NCBI GenBank assembly: GCA_001580565.1
Contig: LRBF01000032.1
Span: forward strand, 1 to 64,000
DNA length: 64,000 nt
Direction of reading: 5' to 3'
Source: Caballeronia megalochromosomata
Lineage (GTDB): Bacteria; Pseudomonadota; Gammaproteobacteria; Burkholderiales; Burkholderiaceae
The position numbers and the translations under genes were made by a program. Numbering within the stretch: position 1 is the stretch's first letter; every line of letters starts with the position of its first letter. The notes beneath the pieces were generated by a model. That model was not told where the DNA came from. It searched no databases and saw only the letters and a program-made list of their open reading frames with translations. Below, one piece after another: positions 27,005 through 37,832 of this stretch.

Positions 27005-27117
27005 GATAGGACCGCTATGCGAAGGTTGTCGGGGGACTACAGTCAGGGCTGAAGCCGCCGGCAATCGAGACAGCGAAATAAGCATCGCGCTCGACTGCCA
27101 TAGCGACTTATTGCGAC

Positions 27118-28320
27118 TTAGAACTTATGTCTGATGCCCGCGCGGACCGTCGTCTGGCGGTCGCTAGTGGAAGGCGTCAGGTTGTTAATCGCCGCAACTG
27201 CGGTGGCACCCGTTGAATCGGTGCCGGAGGCCTTTTGATAGACGCCGATTACATAGACGTCCGTTCGCTTCGACAGGAAGTAGTCGACCCCGAGGGCGCC
27301 TTGGTAATACTTTGCTCCTCCAGTCGAGCTCGTAGCGGTGGAAACACTGCCACCCTTCGTGTAATCGAATGCAGCTCCCAGCACCAACGCCGGCGTGGCC
27401 TGGTACTTGAAGCTCACTTCCGCATTGTTAAACGTTGCGTTCCCGGTGTACCCGCGAGGATTCGGGCCTGACGTGACTGTGTCGCCTAAGCTTTTAAACT
27501 GCACGTTAGAGTAGGTTGCGCCGATTGTTGCGGCACCGAACGTGTACGCCCCGCCAGCGCCGATGACTTGATAGGTGTGCGCGGACGCGTAGCCACTGTA
27601 GACGGGCGACGAGATGAAGTTCGCATTCGCCGCAGGCGCAGTACTTGCCCCATTGTCGCCAAAGAAGCCCACGTTCGGGTTCCGCGCGTTCAAGTAAGCT
27701 GCGCCGAGGACGAGCGGGCCACGCGTGTATCCTGCCCCAACGGACCACACTTGATTCCGCGTCGTCTCTCCTGCAATGCCGCCAAGGCTGTACACGCCGC
27801 CGAATCGGAGGCCGCTGTAGTCCGCGCTGGTGAATTTGATAGCGTTATTGACGCGGTAGGCATTGTTGAAGTTGTCGAGGTCGCCAGGGTGCGCGGCGAT
27901 GTACCCGCCCCACTGCGTTCCAACTTCGAGCGGACCGACATAATCCACGACGGAATCGTACTGACGGCCAAGGGTCATCGTGCCATAGGGGCTCGAGAGA
28001 CCGACATATGCCTGACGCCCGAACATCAATCCCTGAGTGCTTCCGCGATTCTTCTGGCCGAGCGAGCCGTTGTTGACGTCAAAGCCGTTCTCGAGCACGA
28101 AAATCGCCTTCAGTCCACCACCCAGGTCTTCCGCCCCACGCAAGCCCCACCGGCTACCTTGCATGACGCCGCTTGAGAGGTTGTATAGGCTTTTACCGCC
28201 AGAATTGGACGTCCAGTTAAATCCCTCATCGATAATGCCGTACAGCGTGACGCTGCTCTGAGCATGAGCGCAAGTAGTGAACGCGGCAAGGCAACCCGCG
28301 GCAAAGACGGTCTTCTTCAT
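27118..28320 (-). CDS. Outer-membrane porin (gram-negative type)
   Basis: A 400-aa porin with signal peptide MKKTVFAAGCLAAFTTCAHAQ, first strand SSVTLYGIIDEGFNW and terminal RAGIRHKF. TTTTGGAGACTC precedes the ATG. It lies between the meta-cleavage operon and the solute-binding lipoprotein, 113 bp before the latter. The 250 bp upstream, to the mhpC-like gene, hold no gene that I can see. It presumably widens uptake of aromatic acids. Confidence 0.93.
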   Translation of the reverse strand: MKKTVFAAGCLAAFTTCAHAQSSVTLYGIIDEGFNWTSNSGGKSLYNLSSGVMQGSRWGLRGAEDLGGGLKAIFVLENGFDVNNGSLGQKNRGSTQGLMFGRQAYVGLSSPYGTMTLGRQYDSVVDYVGPLEVGTQWGGYIAAHPGDLDNFNNAYRVNNAIKFTSADYSGLRFGGVYSLGGIAGETTRNQVWSVGAGYTRGPLVLGAAYLNARNPNVGFFGDNGASTAPAANANFISSPVYSGYASAHTYQVIGAGGAYTFGAATIGATYSNVQFKSLGDTVTSGPNPRGYTGNATFNNAEVSFKYQATPALVLGAAFDYTKGGSVSTATSSTGGAKYYQGALGVDYFLSKRTDVYVIGVYQKASGTDSTGATAVAAINNLTPSTSDRQTTVRAGIRHKF

Positions 28321-28570
28321 GACTTAGAGTCTCCAAAATACTTCTTATAGTTAGTCCAGCCTTCAAGAGGGTCTGGATGCCATTTGAAACACTATCGGTC
28401 TAATCGACGTGGAATCTACTTGACCGAGACTTCCAATGACCTAACGCAAGCGAGCCCACGACTGCATCGGGCAGCCGTGGTGATGGAAGGGGCCAGAGGA
28501 ACCAAAGGTTTCGAAATGCGGAGTCGGCGACTAGGTCTTCTGCGAGAACACCGGGCTTGGAACGCCGATA

Positions 28571-29440
28571 TCAGTTCGCGAAGAAGTCGGCCACCATGCG
28601 GTTGAATTTATCCGCGTGTTCCCACTGCGCCCAGTGCCCGCAGCGGCTGAACACATGCAGGTCGGCGTTCGGCAGGCCCCAAACCAGACGCAGACCTACG
28701 TCCAGCGGAACGAATCGGTCGTCGCGGCCCCAAATCACCAGCGTCGGCGCTTTGATTTCGGAGAGACGATGGCCCACGTCCGGGAACTGCTTCGGATTCG
28801 CATCGAGGCTCTTCGCGAAGTTTTCGAGGTGTTCCTTGCGCGAAAGCATGTTGTCCAGGCGGGTTTTGAACAGGTCCTCGGTAAGGTTGCTCGTGTCGAA
28901 CACGAACACATTCATCATGCGCTTCAGATTTTCGATGGTCGGCTCACGATAGAGCCCGTTCAGCAGCTTGATGCCTTCTGTCGGCATCGGCACAAACTGG
29001 CTCGGGCCGCCGGTGCCGCCACCCATCAAGACGAGCTTGCCAACGCGGCTCGGGTTTGCCAACGCAAACGCGACGGCGCTGTGTCCGCCCATCGAGTTGC
29101 CGATGATATGGACCGGGCTCTGGATGTCGAGCACGTCGAGCAGGCCTTTTAGTGCCTTGGCGTTCAGCTCGGAGCGCGAGCCTTTGTTCACAATCGGGTC
29201 GCTCTTGCTCCAGCCCGGGCAGTCCATCAGGATGACACGATAGCCTTCTCCAACCAGCGGCTCAAGATTGCGGTTGAAGTTCGCCCACCCGCTCGCGCCG
29301 GGGCCTGAGCCGTGCAGCATCACCACGGTCTGAGGACCTTTGCCCATGTCGTTGTAGTGAATCTGAAGGTCGAGGTCACCCTCTTTGATTCGGGCGAACT
29401 TGCTCGTACCTGCTTCGGTCAATTCGGTTTGCGTGCTCAT
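28571..29440 (-). CDS. mhpC: MhpC-like alpha/beta hydrolase (meta-cleavage product hydrolase)
   Basis: Hydrolyses the C-C bond of the ring-fission product to give 2-hydroxypenta-2,4-dienoate and a side acid. The 289-aa protein starts [18 protein letters not shown]. It has the oxyanion motif [10 protein letters not shown], the nucleophile Ser116 in GNSMGG, Asp240 in [11 protein letters not shown] and His269 in [22 protein letters not shown] precedes the ATG at 29440. It is the last meta-pathway gene of the operon, 82 bp after the FAD hydroxylase. Confidence 0.92.
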   Translation of the reverse strand: MSTQTELTEAGTSKFARIKEGDLDLQIHYNDMGKGPQTVVMLHGSGPGASGWANFNRNLEPLVGEGYRVILMDCPGWSKSDPIVNKGSRSELNAKALKGLLDVLDIQSPVHIIGNSMGGHSAVAFALANPSRVGKLVLMGGGTGGPSQFVPMPTEGIKLLNGLYREPTIENLKRMMNVFVFDTSNLTEDLFKTRLDNMLSRKEHLENFAKSLDANPKQFPDVGHRLSEIKAPTLVIWGRDDRFVPLDVGLRLVWGLPNADLHVFSRCGHWAQWEHADKFNRMVADFFAN

Positions 29441-29522
29441 TCTCGTTTCCTCTGCATTACAGGATTTGTGGAGTCGGGAACGTGAAGCGCCAGCTTGCGC
29501 GTCACAATCTCGAGGTGAAGAC

Positions 29523-31274
29523 TTACGCTTTGCCCAGAACGGTCTCGAGAGCAGTGCGCAGCAACTGCGACGCTTCAGCGTTATCGAAGACGTTCGCGCT
29601 TTGACGCCAGGCAACATATCCGTCCGGACGCACCAGCAGCGCTCCGGCTTCCTCGATATCGCGCTGACGCTGCCAATCGCAGTACGGGTCCTGGTAGCGT
29701 TCAGAGCCGACGACGACGGTCTTGAGGAAGGGAAGGTCCAACTTCGCAACAGCGTCAGCCCATGCCGTGCCGCCAAGGCCAGTCACAAGGGTGAACTTTC
29801 CTTTGCCCACGACATCGAGGGTCGAGATACGGTCGCCAGCCTTATTCACCAGCCATGCATGCGGCAACTTCGCGCCCGGGCGCGTCGTCGGCTGCAGATA
29901 AAGCTCGGGGTCTCGCGCCCACGCCTCCGGTGCTGACCCATCGTCGACAACGGCGCTCGACGAATACCGTTGGTTCATCTCGACTCCTTGAGCGTTGAAT
30001 TCTTTGTTCTTCAATTCGAGCGCCTCCTGTGCGGCAGCGCGCGCTTTCATGCCCTCAGGACCAGGGTCTTTGAATCGGGCGATACCCGCAGCGACCGGGT
30101 TCTCTGCTCCTTCGACGCTGAATACTGCTTTGATGGGGGCGTAGTCCTTCCGGGACTGATTGGCTCGGAGCACAATTTGCTTTCCGACCGGTGCTCGCTC
30201 ATCCGAGTAGGTCTCAAGCAACTGCGGAGTGGCGTAGCCGTTCAAAACATAGGCCAACTTCCACGCCAAGTTGAAGGCGTCTTGCACGCAGGTGTTCAGG
30301 CCAAGGCCGCTTGAGGGCGGATGCCGGTGGGTAGCATCGCCGCCGCAAAATGCGCGGCCACGCGAATAGGAAGTGGCATATGCTTGATTGACGTACCAGA
30401 CCGACTTTCGAACAATTTCGACTTCCACGTCAGGGTCACCGACGAGGACTCGAATCTTTTCGAGGACAGTTTCCTCGCTCAAATCCGGGTCGCCCTTCGA
30501 AATATCGAACCCCCAACCAGCAATCCATTGGGTCCAGGGCTTGACCGCGCGCAGGAGCCCCAGACCGATTTCGCCGAAGCTGGCGTGCGGGCTGACAATC
30601 CAGTGAAGAATGCTCGGGCGATGCTTCACATACTGCGAGAGGTCTGCATTGAAGATGACGTACGCCGTGCCGGCACGCGCCATCTCGCCTTCAACTTTCA
30701 GGTCCAGCTCTTCTAGCACCTTAGAGCGCGCACCGTCGGCACCGACCAGATACTTCGCCCGCATCGAGTATTGGCGACCAGTGAGCCGGTCCTCGAGCTG
30801 CACGGTTACACCTTCAGAGTCTTGGGTGTGACTCAGGTACTCGGTGTTTGACGAGAACACTGCGCCTCGCTTTGCAGCATTGTTAAGCAGGATAGGCTCC
30901 ATGTTCGGCTGGGTGATGTCGACCAGCGGACACGGACTACCTTTAACGTAGTCACCGTGACGCTCCTCTCCGGTTCCCCAGGCGCGGTGGCGGATGAGTT
31001 CCTCGCCTGCCAGCGACGTGGTAAAGAGGCTGTCGCCCATTTGGTCCCATGGCGTCGAATTGCGAGATACGTCCTCTTCAATGCCAAGGTCGCGGTAGAC
31101 CTCCATCGTGCGCTGATTGGTGATATGAGCGCGGGGGGTATCAGCCAGCCAGTTCCAGCGGGAAATGATGTGCGAGCGGATGCCGTAGGTCGCTAAAGCT
31201 AAAGCGGTCGTCGCGCCCATCGGGCCAGAGCCAACGACGACAACGTCGGTATCGAAATCAGTGGAGGTGTCCAT
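29523..31274 (-). CDS. FAD-dependent aromatic hydroxylase, TfdB/MhpA-like
   Basis: A flavoprotein monooxygenase that would hydroxylate a phenolic ring using NAD(P)H and O2. The 583-aa protein has the FAD motif [15 protein letters not shown] (residues 11-25), the DG motif GADGARSKV and the GD motif [18 protein letters not shown]. The segment [19 protein letters not shown] matches the chlorophenol hydroxylase TfdB closely, and the length fits TfdB better than MhpA. The ATG at 31274 follows GGAAGAGACT. It lies between the MFS transporter and mhpC. The cluster holds a second hydroxylase (HpaB/C-like), so two successive ring hydroxylations are possible. Confidence 0.88.
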   Translation of the reverse strand: MDTSTDFDTDVVVVGSGPMGATTALALATYGIRSHIISRWNWLADTPRAHITNQRTMEVYRDLGIEEDVSRNSTPWDQMGDSLFTTSLAGEELIRHRAWGTGEERHGDYVKGSPCPLVDITQPNMEPILLNNAAKRGAVFSSNTEYLSHTQDSEGVTVQLEDRLTGRQYSMRAKYLVGADGARSKVLEELDLKVEGEMARAGTAYVIFNADLSQYVKHRPSILHWIVSPHASFGEIGLGLLRAVKPWTQWIAGWGFDISKGDPDLSEETVLEKIRVLVGDPDVEVEIVRKSVWYVNQAYATSYSRGRAFCGGDATHRHPPSSGLGLNTCVQDAFNLAWKLAYVLNGYATPQLLETYSDERAPVGKQIVLRANQSRKDYAPIKAVFSVEGAENPVAAGIARFKDPGPEGMKARAAAQEALELKNKEFNAQGVEMNQRYSSSAVVDDGSAPEAWARDPELYLQPTTRPGAKLPHAWLVNKAGDRISTLDVVGKGKFTLVTGLGGTAWADAVAKLDLPFLKTVVVGSERYQDPYCDWQRQRDIEEAGALLVRPDGYVAWRQSANVFDNAEASQLLRTALETVLGKA

Positions 31275-31417
31275 AGTCTCTTCCTGTCCTAAAAGTTCTT
31301 TAACCGGCATCCATGGCCACTTGCCACTGGTTGCACGCACGCTTACAGAGCGGATGTGCCGTCTTCAGCTTTAGTCGAAGTTGAATTGCGCTGCCGTTCT
31401 TCGGCAACGTCGTGACA

Positions 31418-32761
31418 TCAGGCCTGTTCAAGCCCATCAAGGTGTTTGTCTCGCACTCGCACAGCGCGCTCAGGGAAGGCGAAGGCAATGCAGAGAGCAC
31501 CGATTGCGGACAAGACAGCGATGGCAATCACGCCTCCGTAGAGACTTCCCGTCACGGTCTTGATGTAGCCGAGCAAAGGAGGGCTCGCGAAGGCGCCGAT
31601 GTTTCCGAGAGTGCTGATGAACGCCAACGCTACGGGTGCTGCCTTCTGGCTGAGATATCCCGGAGGAATGGACCAAATCAGTGGGCCGCTCGCGCCGGTC
31701 GCGAAGCTCGTTACGGCGAAAGCCGTCAGCATCAGAACGAGATTCTGAGTTGACATCGCTGCAATCAGTCCGAGGGAAATCAAGCAGAAGCAGAGTGCAA
31801 GGTGCCAGCGGCGCTCCTTCAGCTTGTCGGAACTCCAGCTGAGTGCGACGGCGCCAACGAAACCCATGCCAAGCGGAATCGCCGTGAGCAAACCGATGTT
31901 GACCATCGATGCGACGCCACTCTCCTTGACAATCGTCGGGAGCCAGAAGAACAGCAGATAGTTGCTGCAGATAGCAGTAAAGAAAAGGAAAGCGACCAGA
32001 TAGTTGAGTGGGTTTGCCAGAATCTGACGGACAAGACCTGCCGAATGGTCGGCCTGCACCGACACTTCCGATGCCAGGTCAGACTTGACCGCCGCTTTCT
32101 CTTCGTCGCTGAGCCACTCGGCGTCGTCCGGCCGGTCGCGCAGAACGATGAAAGTGATGACGCCCAGAACGCATGCCGGCAGACCTTCAACAATGAATAC
32201 CCATTTCCAGCCGGCGAGACCCAAGAAACCGTTCAGTCCAGAGAGAATCCAGCCTGTAATCGGCGCAGCAATGGCGCCTGCAGCAGCGTTCGCGACGAAG
32301 ATGACCGCTGTAACGCGTGCACGCATGGCCGCCGGAAACCAGTACGTGAGGTACAGGACGATGCCGGGCAGGAATCCAGCTTCAAACGCACCGACCAGCA
32401 ACCGCAGCGTGATGAGATGCCCGACGCTCGAGATAAAAGCCGTTGCGGCGGTCGCCAGTCCCCATAGGAACATGATGCGAACAAAGGTCTTGCGCGCGCC
32501 CCACTTGGCCAGGAACAGATTGCTCGGAATTTCGCAGAGTGCATAGGTGATGAAGAACGCTCCCGCCGCGATGCCGTACCAAGTGGCATTGATGTGCAAG
32601 GCTTCACTCATCTGCAGCTTCGTAAAGCCGATGTTGATGCGGTCGATGAACGCGACTCCGTAGCAAACAAAAAGCAACGGAATGATGTGCCACCAGATTT
32701 TTCGGTAGGCCCTGCGCTTCACGCCATCGGGCTCGTACTTGGGACTCAGTGTGCTGCTCAT
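31418..32761 (-). CDS. MFS transporter, ACS type, in meta-cleavage operon
   Basis: A 447-aa inner-membrane symporter with about twelve hydrophobic segments. FIDRINIGFTKLQMSE in loop 1 and YALCEIPSNLFLAKWGARKTF are typical of ACS/GarP-like transporters. A strong site GGAGGAAGAC precedes the ATG at 32761. Its place inside the operon suggests uptake of the aromatic substrate. Confidence 0.9.
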   Translation of the reverse strand: MSSTLSPKYEPDGVKRRAYRKIWWHIIPLLFVCYGVAFIDRINIGFTKLQMSEALHINATWYGIAAGAFFITYALCEIPSNLFLAKWGARKTFVRIMFLWGLATAATAFISSVGHLITLRLLVGAFEAGFLPGIVLYLTYWFPAAMRARVTAVIFVANAAAGAIAAPITGWILSGLNGFLGLAGWKWVFIVEGLPACVLGVITFIVLRDRPDDAEWLSDEEKAAVKSDLASEVSVQADHSAGLVRQILANPLNYLVAFLFFTAICSNYLLFFWLPTIVKESGVASMVNIGLLTAIPLGMGFVGAVALSWSSDKLKERRWHLALCFCLISLGLIAAMSTQNLVLMLTAFAVTSFATGASGPLIWSIPPGYLSQKAAPVALAFISTLGNIGAFASPPLLGYIKTVTGSLYGGVIAIAVLSAIGALCIAFAFPERAVRVRDKHLDGLEQA

Positions 32762-32853
32762 GTCTTCCTCCAAACAGGTATCTTTAGTTCTTGTTGTCCT
32801 TATCCTTGCGCCTGGCCTCACTAGGCCAGGCGTTCCTTTCAGTGCATGACCTC

Positions 32854-33891
32854 TCAGGCGGCGGTTTCTTGCTTTTGGCGCACGAGGTCAAGTGCAACGT
32901 CGACAATCATGTCTTCTTGACCGCCAACCATCTTTCGCCTGCCGAGCTCAATCAGGATGGTGCGAGTATCGAGGCCGTATTCTTTGGCGGCCGCTTCGGC
33001 GTGGCGGAGGAAGCTCGAGTACACACCGGCATAGCCCAAGCTGAGGGTTTCGCGGTCCACACGAACCGGGCGGTCCTGAAGCGGACGCACCAGTTCCTCG
33101 GCGGCATCCATGAGGCCATAGAGGTCCGTGCCGTGATTCCAGCCATGGGCGTCGGCTGCCGCGATGAACACTTCCAGCGGAGCGTTGCCGGCGCCCGCAC
33201 CCATGCCCGTCAGGCTCGCGTCGACGCGAATCGCTCCGTTCTGGACGGCAACGATAGAGTTGGCGACGCCGAGCGACAGGTTGTGGTGTGCGTGGATGCC
33301 ACGCTGGGTCTCGGGCTTCAGCACCTTGTCGTACGCCTGGAAGCGAGCGACCGTGTCGTCCATGGTCATTGCGCCGCCCGAGTCCGTGACATAGACGCAA
33401 TGGGCGCCATACGACTCCATCAGCTTCGCCTGCTCTGCCAGCTTTTCCGGAGCCACCATGTGGGACATCATGAGGAATCCGGAGACGTCCATGCCCAAGG
33501 AGCGCGCGTATTCGATGTGCTGCCTCGACACGTCCGCTTCAGTGCAGTGCGTCGCGACCCGGACCGAACGAACGCCGATTTCGTATGCGTGCTTCAAGTC
33601 ATGAGCGGTGCCGATTCCGGGAATCAGCAGAGTCGTGAGCTTGGCGTGCGTGATGACTTCCGCGACCGCCTCAATCCATGCCCAATCCGTGTTGGAACCA
33701 AAGCCGTAGTTGAAGCTGGAACCTGAGAGCCCATCGCCATGCGCAACCTCGATTGCGTCGACTTTTGCCAAGTCCAGAGCCTTCGCGATTGTGCGAACGT
33801 GGTCCAGGCTGTATTGATGGCGGATGGCATGCATGCCATCGCGCAACGTCACGTCCTGGATATACAGCTTTGTATTGGTATCGTTGCTCAC
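32854..33891 (-). CDS. mhpE: 4-hydroxy-2-oxovalerate aldolase
   Basis: Cleaves 4-hydroxy-2-oxovalerate to pyruvate and acetaldehyde and channels the aldehyde to the MhpF partner. The 345-aa protein begins with the barrel motif [16 protein letters not shown] (metal Asp and catalytic Arg), and has [15 protein letters not shown] with the metal histidines. Its start overlaps the mhpF stop by 4 bp (ATGA), which matches the tight physical complex known for this pair. Confidence 0.95.
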   Translation of the reverse strand: MSNDTNTKLYIQDVTLRDGMHAIRHQYSLDHVRTIAKALDLAKVDAIEVAHGDGLSGSSFNYGFGSNTDWAWIEAVAEVITHAKLTTLLIPGIGTAHDLKHAYEIGVRSVRVATHCTEADVSRQHIEYARSLGMDVSGFLMMSHMVAPEKLAEQAKLMESYGAHCVYVTDSGGAMTMDDTVARFQAYDKVLKPETQRGIHAHHNLSLGVANSIVAVQNGAIRVDASLTGMGAGAGNAPLEVFIAAADAHGWNHGTDLYGLMDAAEELVRPLQDRPVRVDRETLSLGYAGVYSSFLRHAEAAAKEYGLDTRTILIELGRRKMVGGQEDMIVDVALDLVRQKQETAA

Positions 33892-34841
33892 AGCGCCTCC
33901 GCTTTGCTGTTTTCATGCGTCTGACGGCGCACGATGCGCTCTGCGGTCGACATTGCCGCAGAGGTCATGATGTCGAGATTGCCCGCGTAAGCCGGCAGGT
34001 AATGGGCAGCGCCTTCGACTTCAAGGAACACGGTGACTTTCATGCCGATGAAGGTCTGGTCCATCTCGGGAATGAAAAGCGGGTTGTCCTTCGTGTAACG
34101 GTGGAATTGAACGCGCTGCTTCAGGCGATAACCCGGCACGTATGCGCGCACCTTTTCGACCGTGGCTTGAATTGACGCTTCAATCGTGTCTTCGTCCGCG
34201 CCTTCGCACAGACAATAGACGGTGTCGCGCATGATGAGCGGCGGCTCGGCAGGATTCAGGACGATGACTGCCTTACCGCGCTTCGCACCACCCACGCGCT
34301 CGATTGCCTGCGAGGTCGTTTCGGTGAATTCGTCGATGTTCGCGCGCGTGCCCGGGCCCGCTGAGCGCGAAGAAATGGAAGCGACGATTTCCGCGTAGTG
34401 AAGCGTCGCGACGGCGCTGACTGCGGCAACGATAGGTATTGTTGCCTGGCCGCCGCACGTCACCATGTTGACATTAGGCGCGTCGAGATTGGCCTCACCG
34501 TTCACGCACGGCACCGTGTAGGGGCCGATGGCAGCAGGCGTCAAATCGATAACGCGCTTGCCGTGTGCTTGCAAGATTGCGTCGTGCTTTTTGTGGGCGC
34601 CAGCGGAGGTCGCGTCGAATACGACCTGAATCTCACTGAAGTTTGGCATCTTCACGAGGCCGTCGATGCCCTCAGCGGTAGTTGGAACCCCCATGCGCGC
34701 AGCGCGCTTCAGGCCGTCCGACTCCGGGTCAATGCCGACGAAAGCGCCCATTTCGAGCACATCGGAAAGGCGAAGAACTTTAATCATCAAATCGGTGCCG
34801 ATGTTGCCGGAACCGATGATGGCTACTTTGGTTTTTGACAT
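33888..34841 (-). CDS. mhpF: Acetaldehyde dehydrogenase (acylating)
   Basis: Converts acetaldehyde, NAD+ and CoA to acetyl-CoA. The 317-aa protein starts [19 protein letters not shown] (NAD fold) and has the catalytic Cys129 in [20 protein letters not shown] precedes the ATG at 34841; a start two codons upstream is possible. It lies 11 bp after mhpD and overlaps mhpE. Confidence 0.95.
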   Translation of the reverse strand: MSKTKVAIIGSGNIGTDLMIKVLRLSDVLEMGAFVGIDPESDGLKRAARMGVPTTAEGIDGLVKMPNFSEIQVVFDATSAGAHKKHDAILQAHGKRVIDLTPAAIGPYTVPCVNGEANLDAPNVNMVTCGGQATIPIVAAVSAVATLHYAEIVASISSRSAGPGTRANIDEFTETTSQAIERVGGAKRGKAVIVLNPAEPPLIMRDTVYCLCEGADEDTIEASIQATVEKVRAYVPGYRLKQRVQFHRYTKDNPLFIPEMDQTFIGMKVTVFLEVEGAAHYLPAYAGNLDIMTSAAMSTAERIVRRQTHENSKAEAL

Positions 34842-34852
34842 GAGCAACCTCG

Positions 34853-35692
34853 TTAAACGAATTTCGCCGTGACTTCGCCGAGTCCCGACATCTGGGCGAC
34901 AAAGGTGTCGCCGGCGGTAACTGGAACCATGGGTCCCAGGGCGCCGGTAAGCACGACATCACCGGCTTTCAGCGGGCGGCCACGGCGAGCGACTTCGCCC
35001 GCGAGCCACACTGCTGCATTGAGAGGGTGGCCGAGGCATGCAGCGCCACTGCCGGTCGAGACGATATTCGGACCAGTGCTTGAACCGTCTTCTGCGCGCT
35101 CGCGCGTCATCGTCATTTGGAGACCACGAAGGTCCAGGCTTTCGATTCGACGCGCAGGCCCTCCGAGCACATACATCCCGGATGAGGCGTTGTCCGCGAC
35201 AGTGTCAAAGATGCGGATGTCCCATTTCGAAACGCGGCTGCCGACAATCTCGAGAGCCGGAACGACATACTGCGTGGCGCGAATAAGGTCAGCCACCGTC
35301 GGCGATTCCAGATTGAGGTCTTCGCCCAAAATGAGGGCAACCTCTGCCTCCACCTTCGGCTGGTGAAGCCGACTGACTTCAATCGGCTCGCCTTCGCCGG
35401 CCGCCATGTCGGCAAACAGCATGCCGAAATCCGGTTGGTCGACGCCGAGTTGCGCTTGAACAACCTTCGACGTCAGGCCGATTTTTCGTCCGACGAGGCG
35501 ACGCCCCTGAGACTCGTAGAAACGCGTGTTCGCGTTCTGGATGGCGTAGGCGGTATCGACGTCGTTGTTTGCGACACGGTCACGCAGCGGTGCAATGGTC
35601 TCACCAGTTTCGAAGCATCGGCGGAGTTCCGCCGCAAGAGCTTCTACGTCCGCAGCACCAGCGACGGGCTGCTCAAGAGTTGCGTCAGACAT
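34853..35692 (-). CDS. mhpD: 2-keto-4-pentenoate hydratase
   Basis: Hydrates 2-hydroxypenta-2,4-dienoate to 4-hydroxy-2-oxovalerate. The 279-aa protein has the family features [23 protein letters not shown], the metal-binding [13 protein letters not shown] and the C-terminal [15 protein letters not shown]. It follows the flavin reductase by 28 bp in the operon. Confidence 0.94.
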   Translation of the reverse strand: MSDATLEQPVAGAADVEALAAELRRCFETGETIAPLRDRVANNDVDTAYAIQNANTRFYESQGRRLVGRKIGLTSKVVQAQLGVDQPDFGMLFADMAAGEGEPIEVSRLHQPKVEAEVALILGEDLNLESPTVADLIRATQYVVPALEIVGSRVSKWDIRIFDTVADNASSGMYVLGGPARRIESLDLRGLQMTMTRERAEDGSSTGPNIVSTGSGAACLGHPLNAAVWLAGEVARRGRPLKAGDVVLTGALGPMVPVTAGDTFVAQMSGLGEVTAKFV

Positions 35693-35720
35693 GATGTTCC
35701 TTCGTGAAATTCGCTACGAC

Positions 35721-36245
35721 TCAGGACACTGCGTCCACCTCAAGCGGGTGGTATGCCCCGCGCCAGTGAAGTAACGGTGACTTATTCGACACTCGTGCGT
35801 TGAGCACGCGACCAATAAAAATCGTGTGGTCGCCGGCTTCGACTTGCCGCTCCAAACTGCACTCAATCCAGCCGAGGCAGCCAGACACGAGAGGCAGGCG
35901 CTCGACACCTTCGTAGGACTCGACAAGCGCGAAGCGGTCAACAGGCCGACAAAACGTACGCGAGACTTCTTCTTGGTCTGACGCCAGAATGTTCACCGCG
36001 AAGTGACTGGCCTGACTGAAGATGGGATACGAAAACGAACGAGTCGTCAGGCTCCATTGAATGAGCGGCGGGTCAAGCGACAACGACGAAAACGAACTGA
36101 CCGTTGCGCCGTAGGGCCTTCCATCCACGTCTCGCGTCGACATCACGGTAATGCCCGTCGCAAAGTGCCCGAGCGCGTGGCGGAACGCAGTGCCATCCGC
36201 CTCCGTGAGACTCAGCACGCCCGCCTGATTGCTGGATTCCGACAT
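35721..36245 (-). CDS. Flavin reductase (HpaC-like)
   Basis: A 174-aa NAD(P)H:flavin oxidoreductase that would supply reduced FAD to the HpaB-like oxygenase encoded just before it. It has the family segments HFATGITVMSTRDVDGRPYGATVSS and SLDPPLIQWSL and the GDHTIFIGRV motif. It follows the oxygenase gene by 44 bp. Confidence 0.9.
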   Translation of the reverse strand: MSESSNQAGVLSLTEADGTAFRHALGHFATGITVMSTRDVDGRPYGATVSSFSSLSLDPPLIQWSLTTRSFSYPIFSQASHFAVNILASDQEEVSRTFCRPVDRFALVESYEGVERLPLVSGCLGWIECSLERQVEAGDHTIFIGRVLNARVSNKSPLLHWRGAYHPLEVDAVS

Positions 36246-36289
36246 GGTTTTCTCCTGTATCGCGCCGGCGTGTGCCGGCCGATTCGAAG

Positions 36290-37804
36290 TCAGTTCACTT
36301 CGACTTCAAGCTCAGCGCTTGATGGCGCCTGTTCATCGAACGTCTCAGCGGGGTCGCCTGCCAGTGCGAGAGCTTTGTCGACGAGGCGCTGCATGTCAGA
36401 ATCACGGCTACCCGCGAAGTAGTTCATTGCGAGATTGCGGACCGGGTCGCCGGCGTAGTAGCGCTCGTACTGCACCAGACGTTGACCAAACGCTTCGCCG
36501 GCCAGGTCCCAGGCAAGTTTGAAGAGCTTCACACGCTCGACCGACGGCATGCCGCCGGCGCCTTGGTAATACAGCGCCATGTCATCAGCGAGTTCGGGTG
36601 CGCGGAAGTCGGCACCGCTCGGCATCAGCATGAAGCCACCAGCACCGATGGTCTGAAGCACCTCGACGACTCGCGGGTACGCGAACGGCAGCATCGTGCG
36701 AATGGCTTGCAGCGGCGCCAGCGAAGGACGCACCGTGCCAACGTCGGACGGCTCCGCTTCATATTCCGAGCGCACGAGCGCACTCTTCACCTGCTCGACG
36801 TAGCCGAGCAACTCGCCTAGCATCTGTTGCACGTGCAAGAACTGGTCGGCTTTGATGGACTTCGCAACTGCGATAGCGAGACCCACCGAGAACTGCATCT
36901 TGACGAGGGCACGCGTATTCGTCTGATGCGCAGTGTGGTTGCGCAGTGCCGTGTGCGAGTAGAGCTGATTCGATAACTCGACCTGGCGATAGCAGAAGAC
37001 ACGTTCCCAAGGGACAAACACGTTGTCGAAAATGAGAAGAGAGTCGTTCTCTTCAAATCGCGTAGACAGCGGGTGGTCGTAACTATCGTGGTGCTCGACG
37101 TAGTACGGGTCTCGAGCAATCTGGCGCAACCCCTTGATGTCCGTAGGAACGGCGAAGATGAGTGCGTGGTCTTCATCGCCTGCCTTGAACTGCGGCAGGT
37201 TGTACATAATCATCTCGTCCGATACGGGGCCGAGCGTCGCAATCATGCGCGCGCCGCTCACGTAGATACCGTCCTCGGCTTCCTTCACTACGCGTAGGTG
37301 CATGCTGGCCTGCTCGGAGGATTGCTTCGAGCGGTCGTTTTGCGGCGTAATCAGCGCGTGGCTCAAAAACAGGTCGTTGTCGCGAATGTACTCGTAATAC
37401 TTCACGATGTTTTCGCCGAACTGCTCGCCGCCCTTCGCAAAATCCTTATGTGCTTCCCAGAACGCCAACAGCGTGACGTTCATGAAGTCAGGCGAGCGAC
37501 CCATCAGGCCGAAGTTGGTTTCTGCCCAGAGGCGGTAAGCCTCGCGGCGTTTGCGCAGGTCGTCCGCAGACCTCGCGGGCATGAACGCCAAACCTGCGCG
37601 CTCTCCCGTTTCCGGGACGACATAGGTCACCTTGTCTTGCAGTTCCGGGTCGTGCTGGGTGTCGTAGAGCGCCGCAAGTTGCTCAACTGCGCCCTTGAAC
37701 GCCGGGTGCGTCGTGACGTCAGTGACGCGCTCTCCACGAACCCAGACGTCACGCGGACTGTTCTTCAATCCGTCGATGAACTGCTGACCTGTACGAATGC
37801 CCAT
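36290..37804 (-). CDS. hpaB: 4-hydroxyphenylacetate 3-monooxygenase-like oxygenase
   Basis: Large component of a two-component FADH2-dependent phenol hydroxylase. The 504-aa protein carries RSPDFMNVTLLAFW near residue 100, the central IFDNVFVPWERVFCYR and GAGGFMLMPSGADF, all typical of the HpaB/phenol hydroxylase family. It lies 28 bp after the extradiol dioxygenase gene and before its reductase. The true phenol could be hydroxyphenylacetate, hydroxyphenylpropionate or a simple phenol; the sequence does not decide. Confidence 0.9.
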   Translation of the reverse strand: MGIRTGQQFIDGLKNSPRDVWVRGERVTDVTTHPAFKGAVEQLAALYDTQHDPELQDKVTYVVPETGERAGLAFMPARSADDLRKRREAYRLWAETNFGLMGRSPDFMNVTLLAFWEAHKDFAKGGEQFGENIVKYYEYIRDNDLFLSHALITPQNDRSKQSSEQASMHLRVVKEAEDGIYVSGARMIATLGPVSDEMIMYNLPQFKAGDEDHALIFAVPTDIKGLRQIARDPYYVEHHDSYDHPLSTRFEENDSLLIFDNVFVPWERVFCYRQVELSNQLYSHTALRNHTAHQTNTRALVKMQFSVGLAIAVAKSIKADQFLHVQQMLGELLGYVEQVKSALVRSEYEAEPSDVGTVRPSLAPLQAIRTMLPFAYPRVVEVLQTIGAGGFMLMPSGADFRAPELADDMALYYQGAGGMPSVERVKLFKLAWDLAGEAFGQRLVQYERYYAGDPVRNLAMNYFAGSRDSDMQRLVDKALALAGDPAETFDEQAPSSAELEVEVN

Positions 37805-37832
37805 GTCGTAATCTCCTGAATATGTGCTCGCG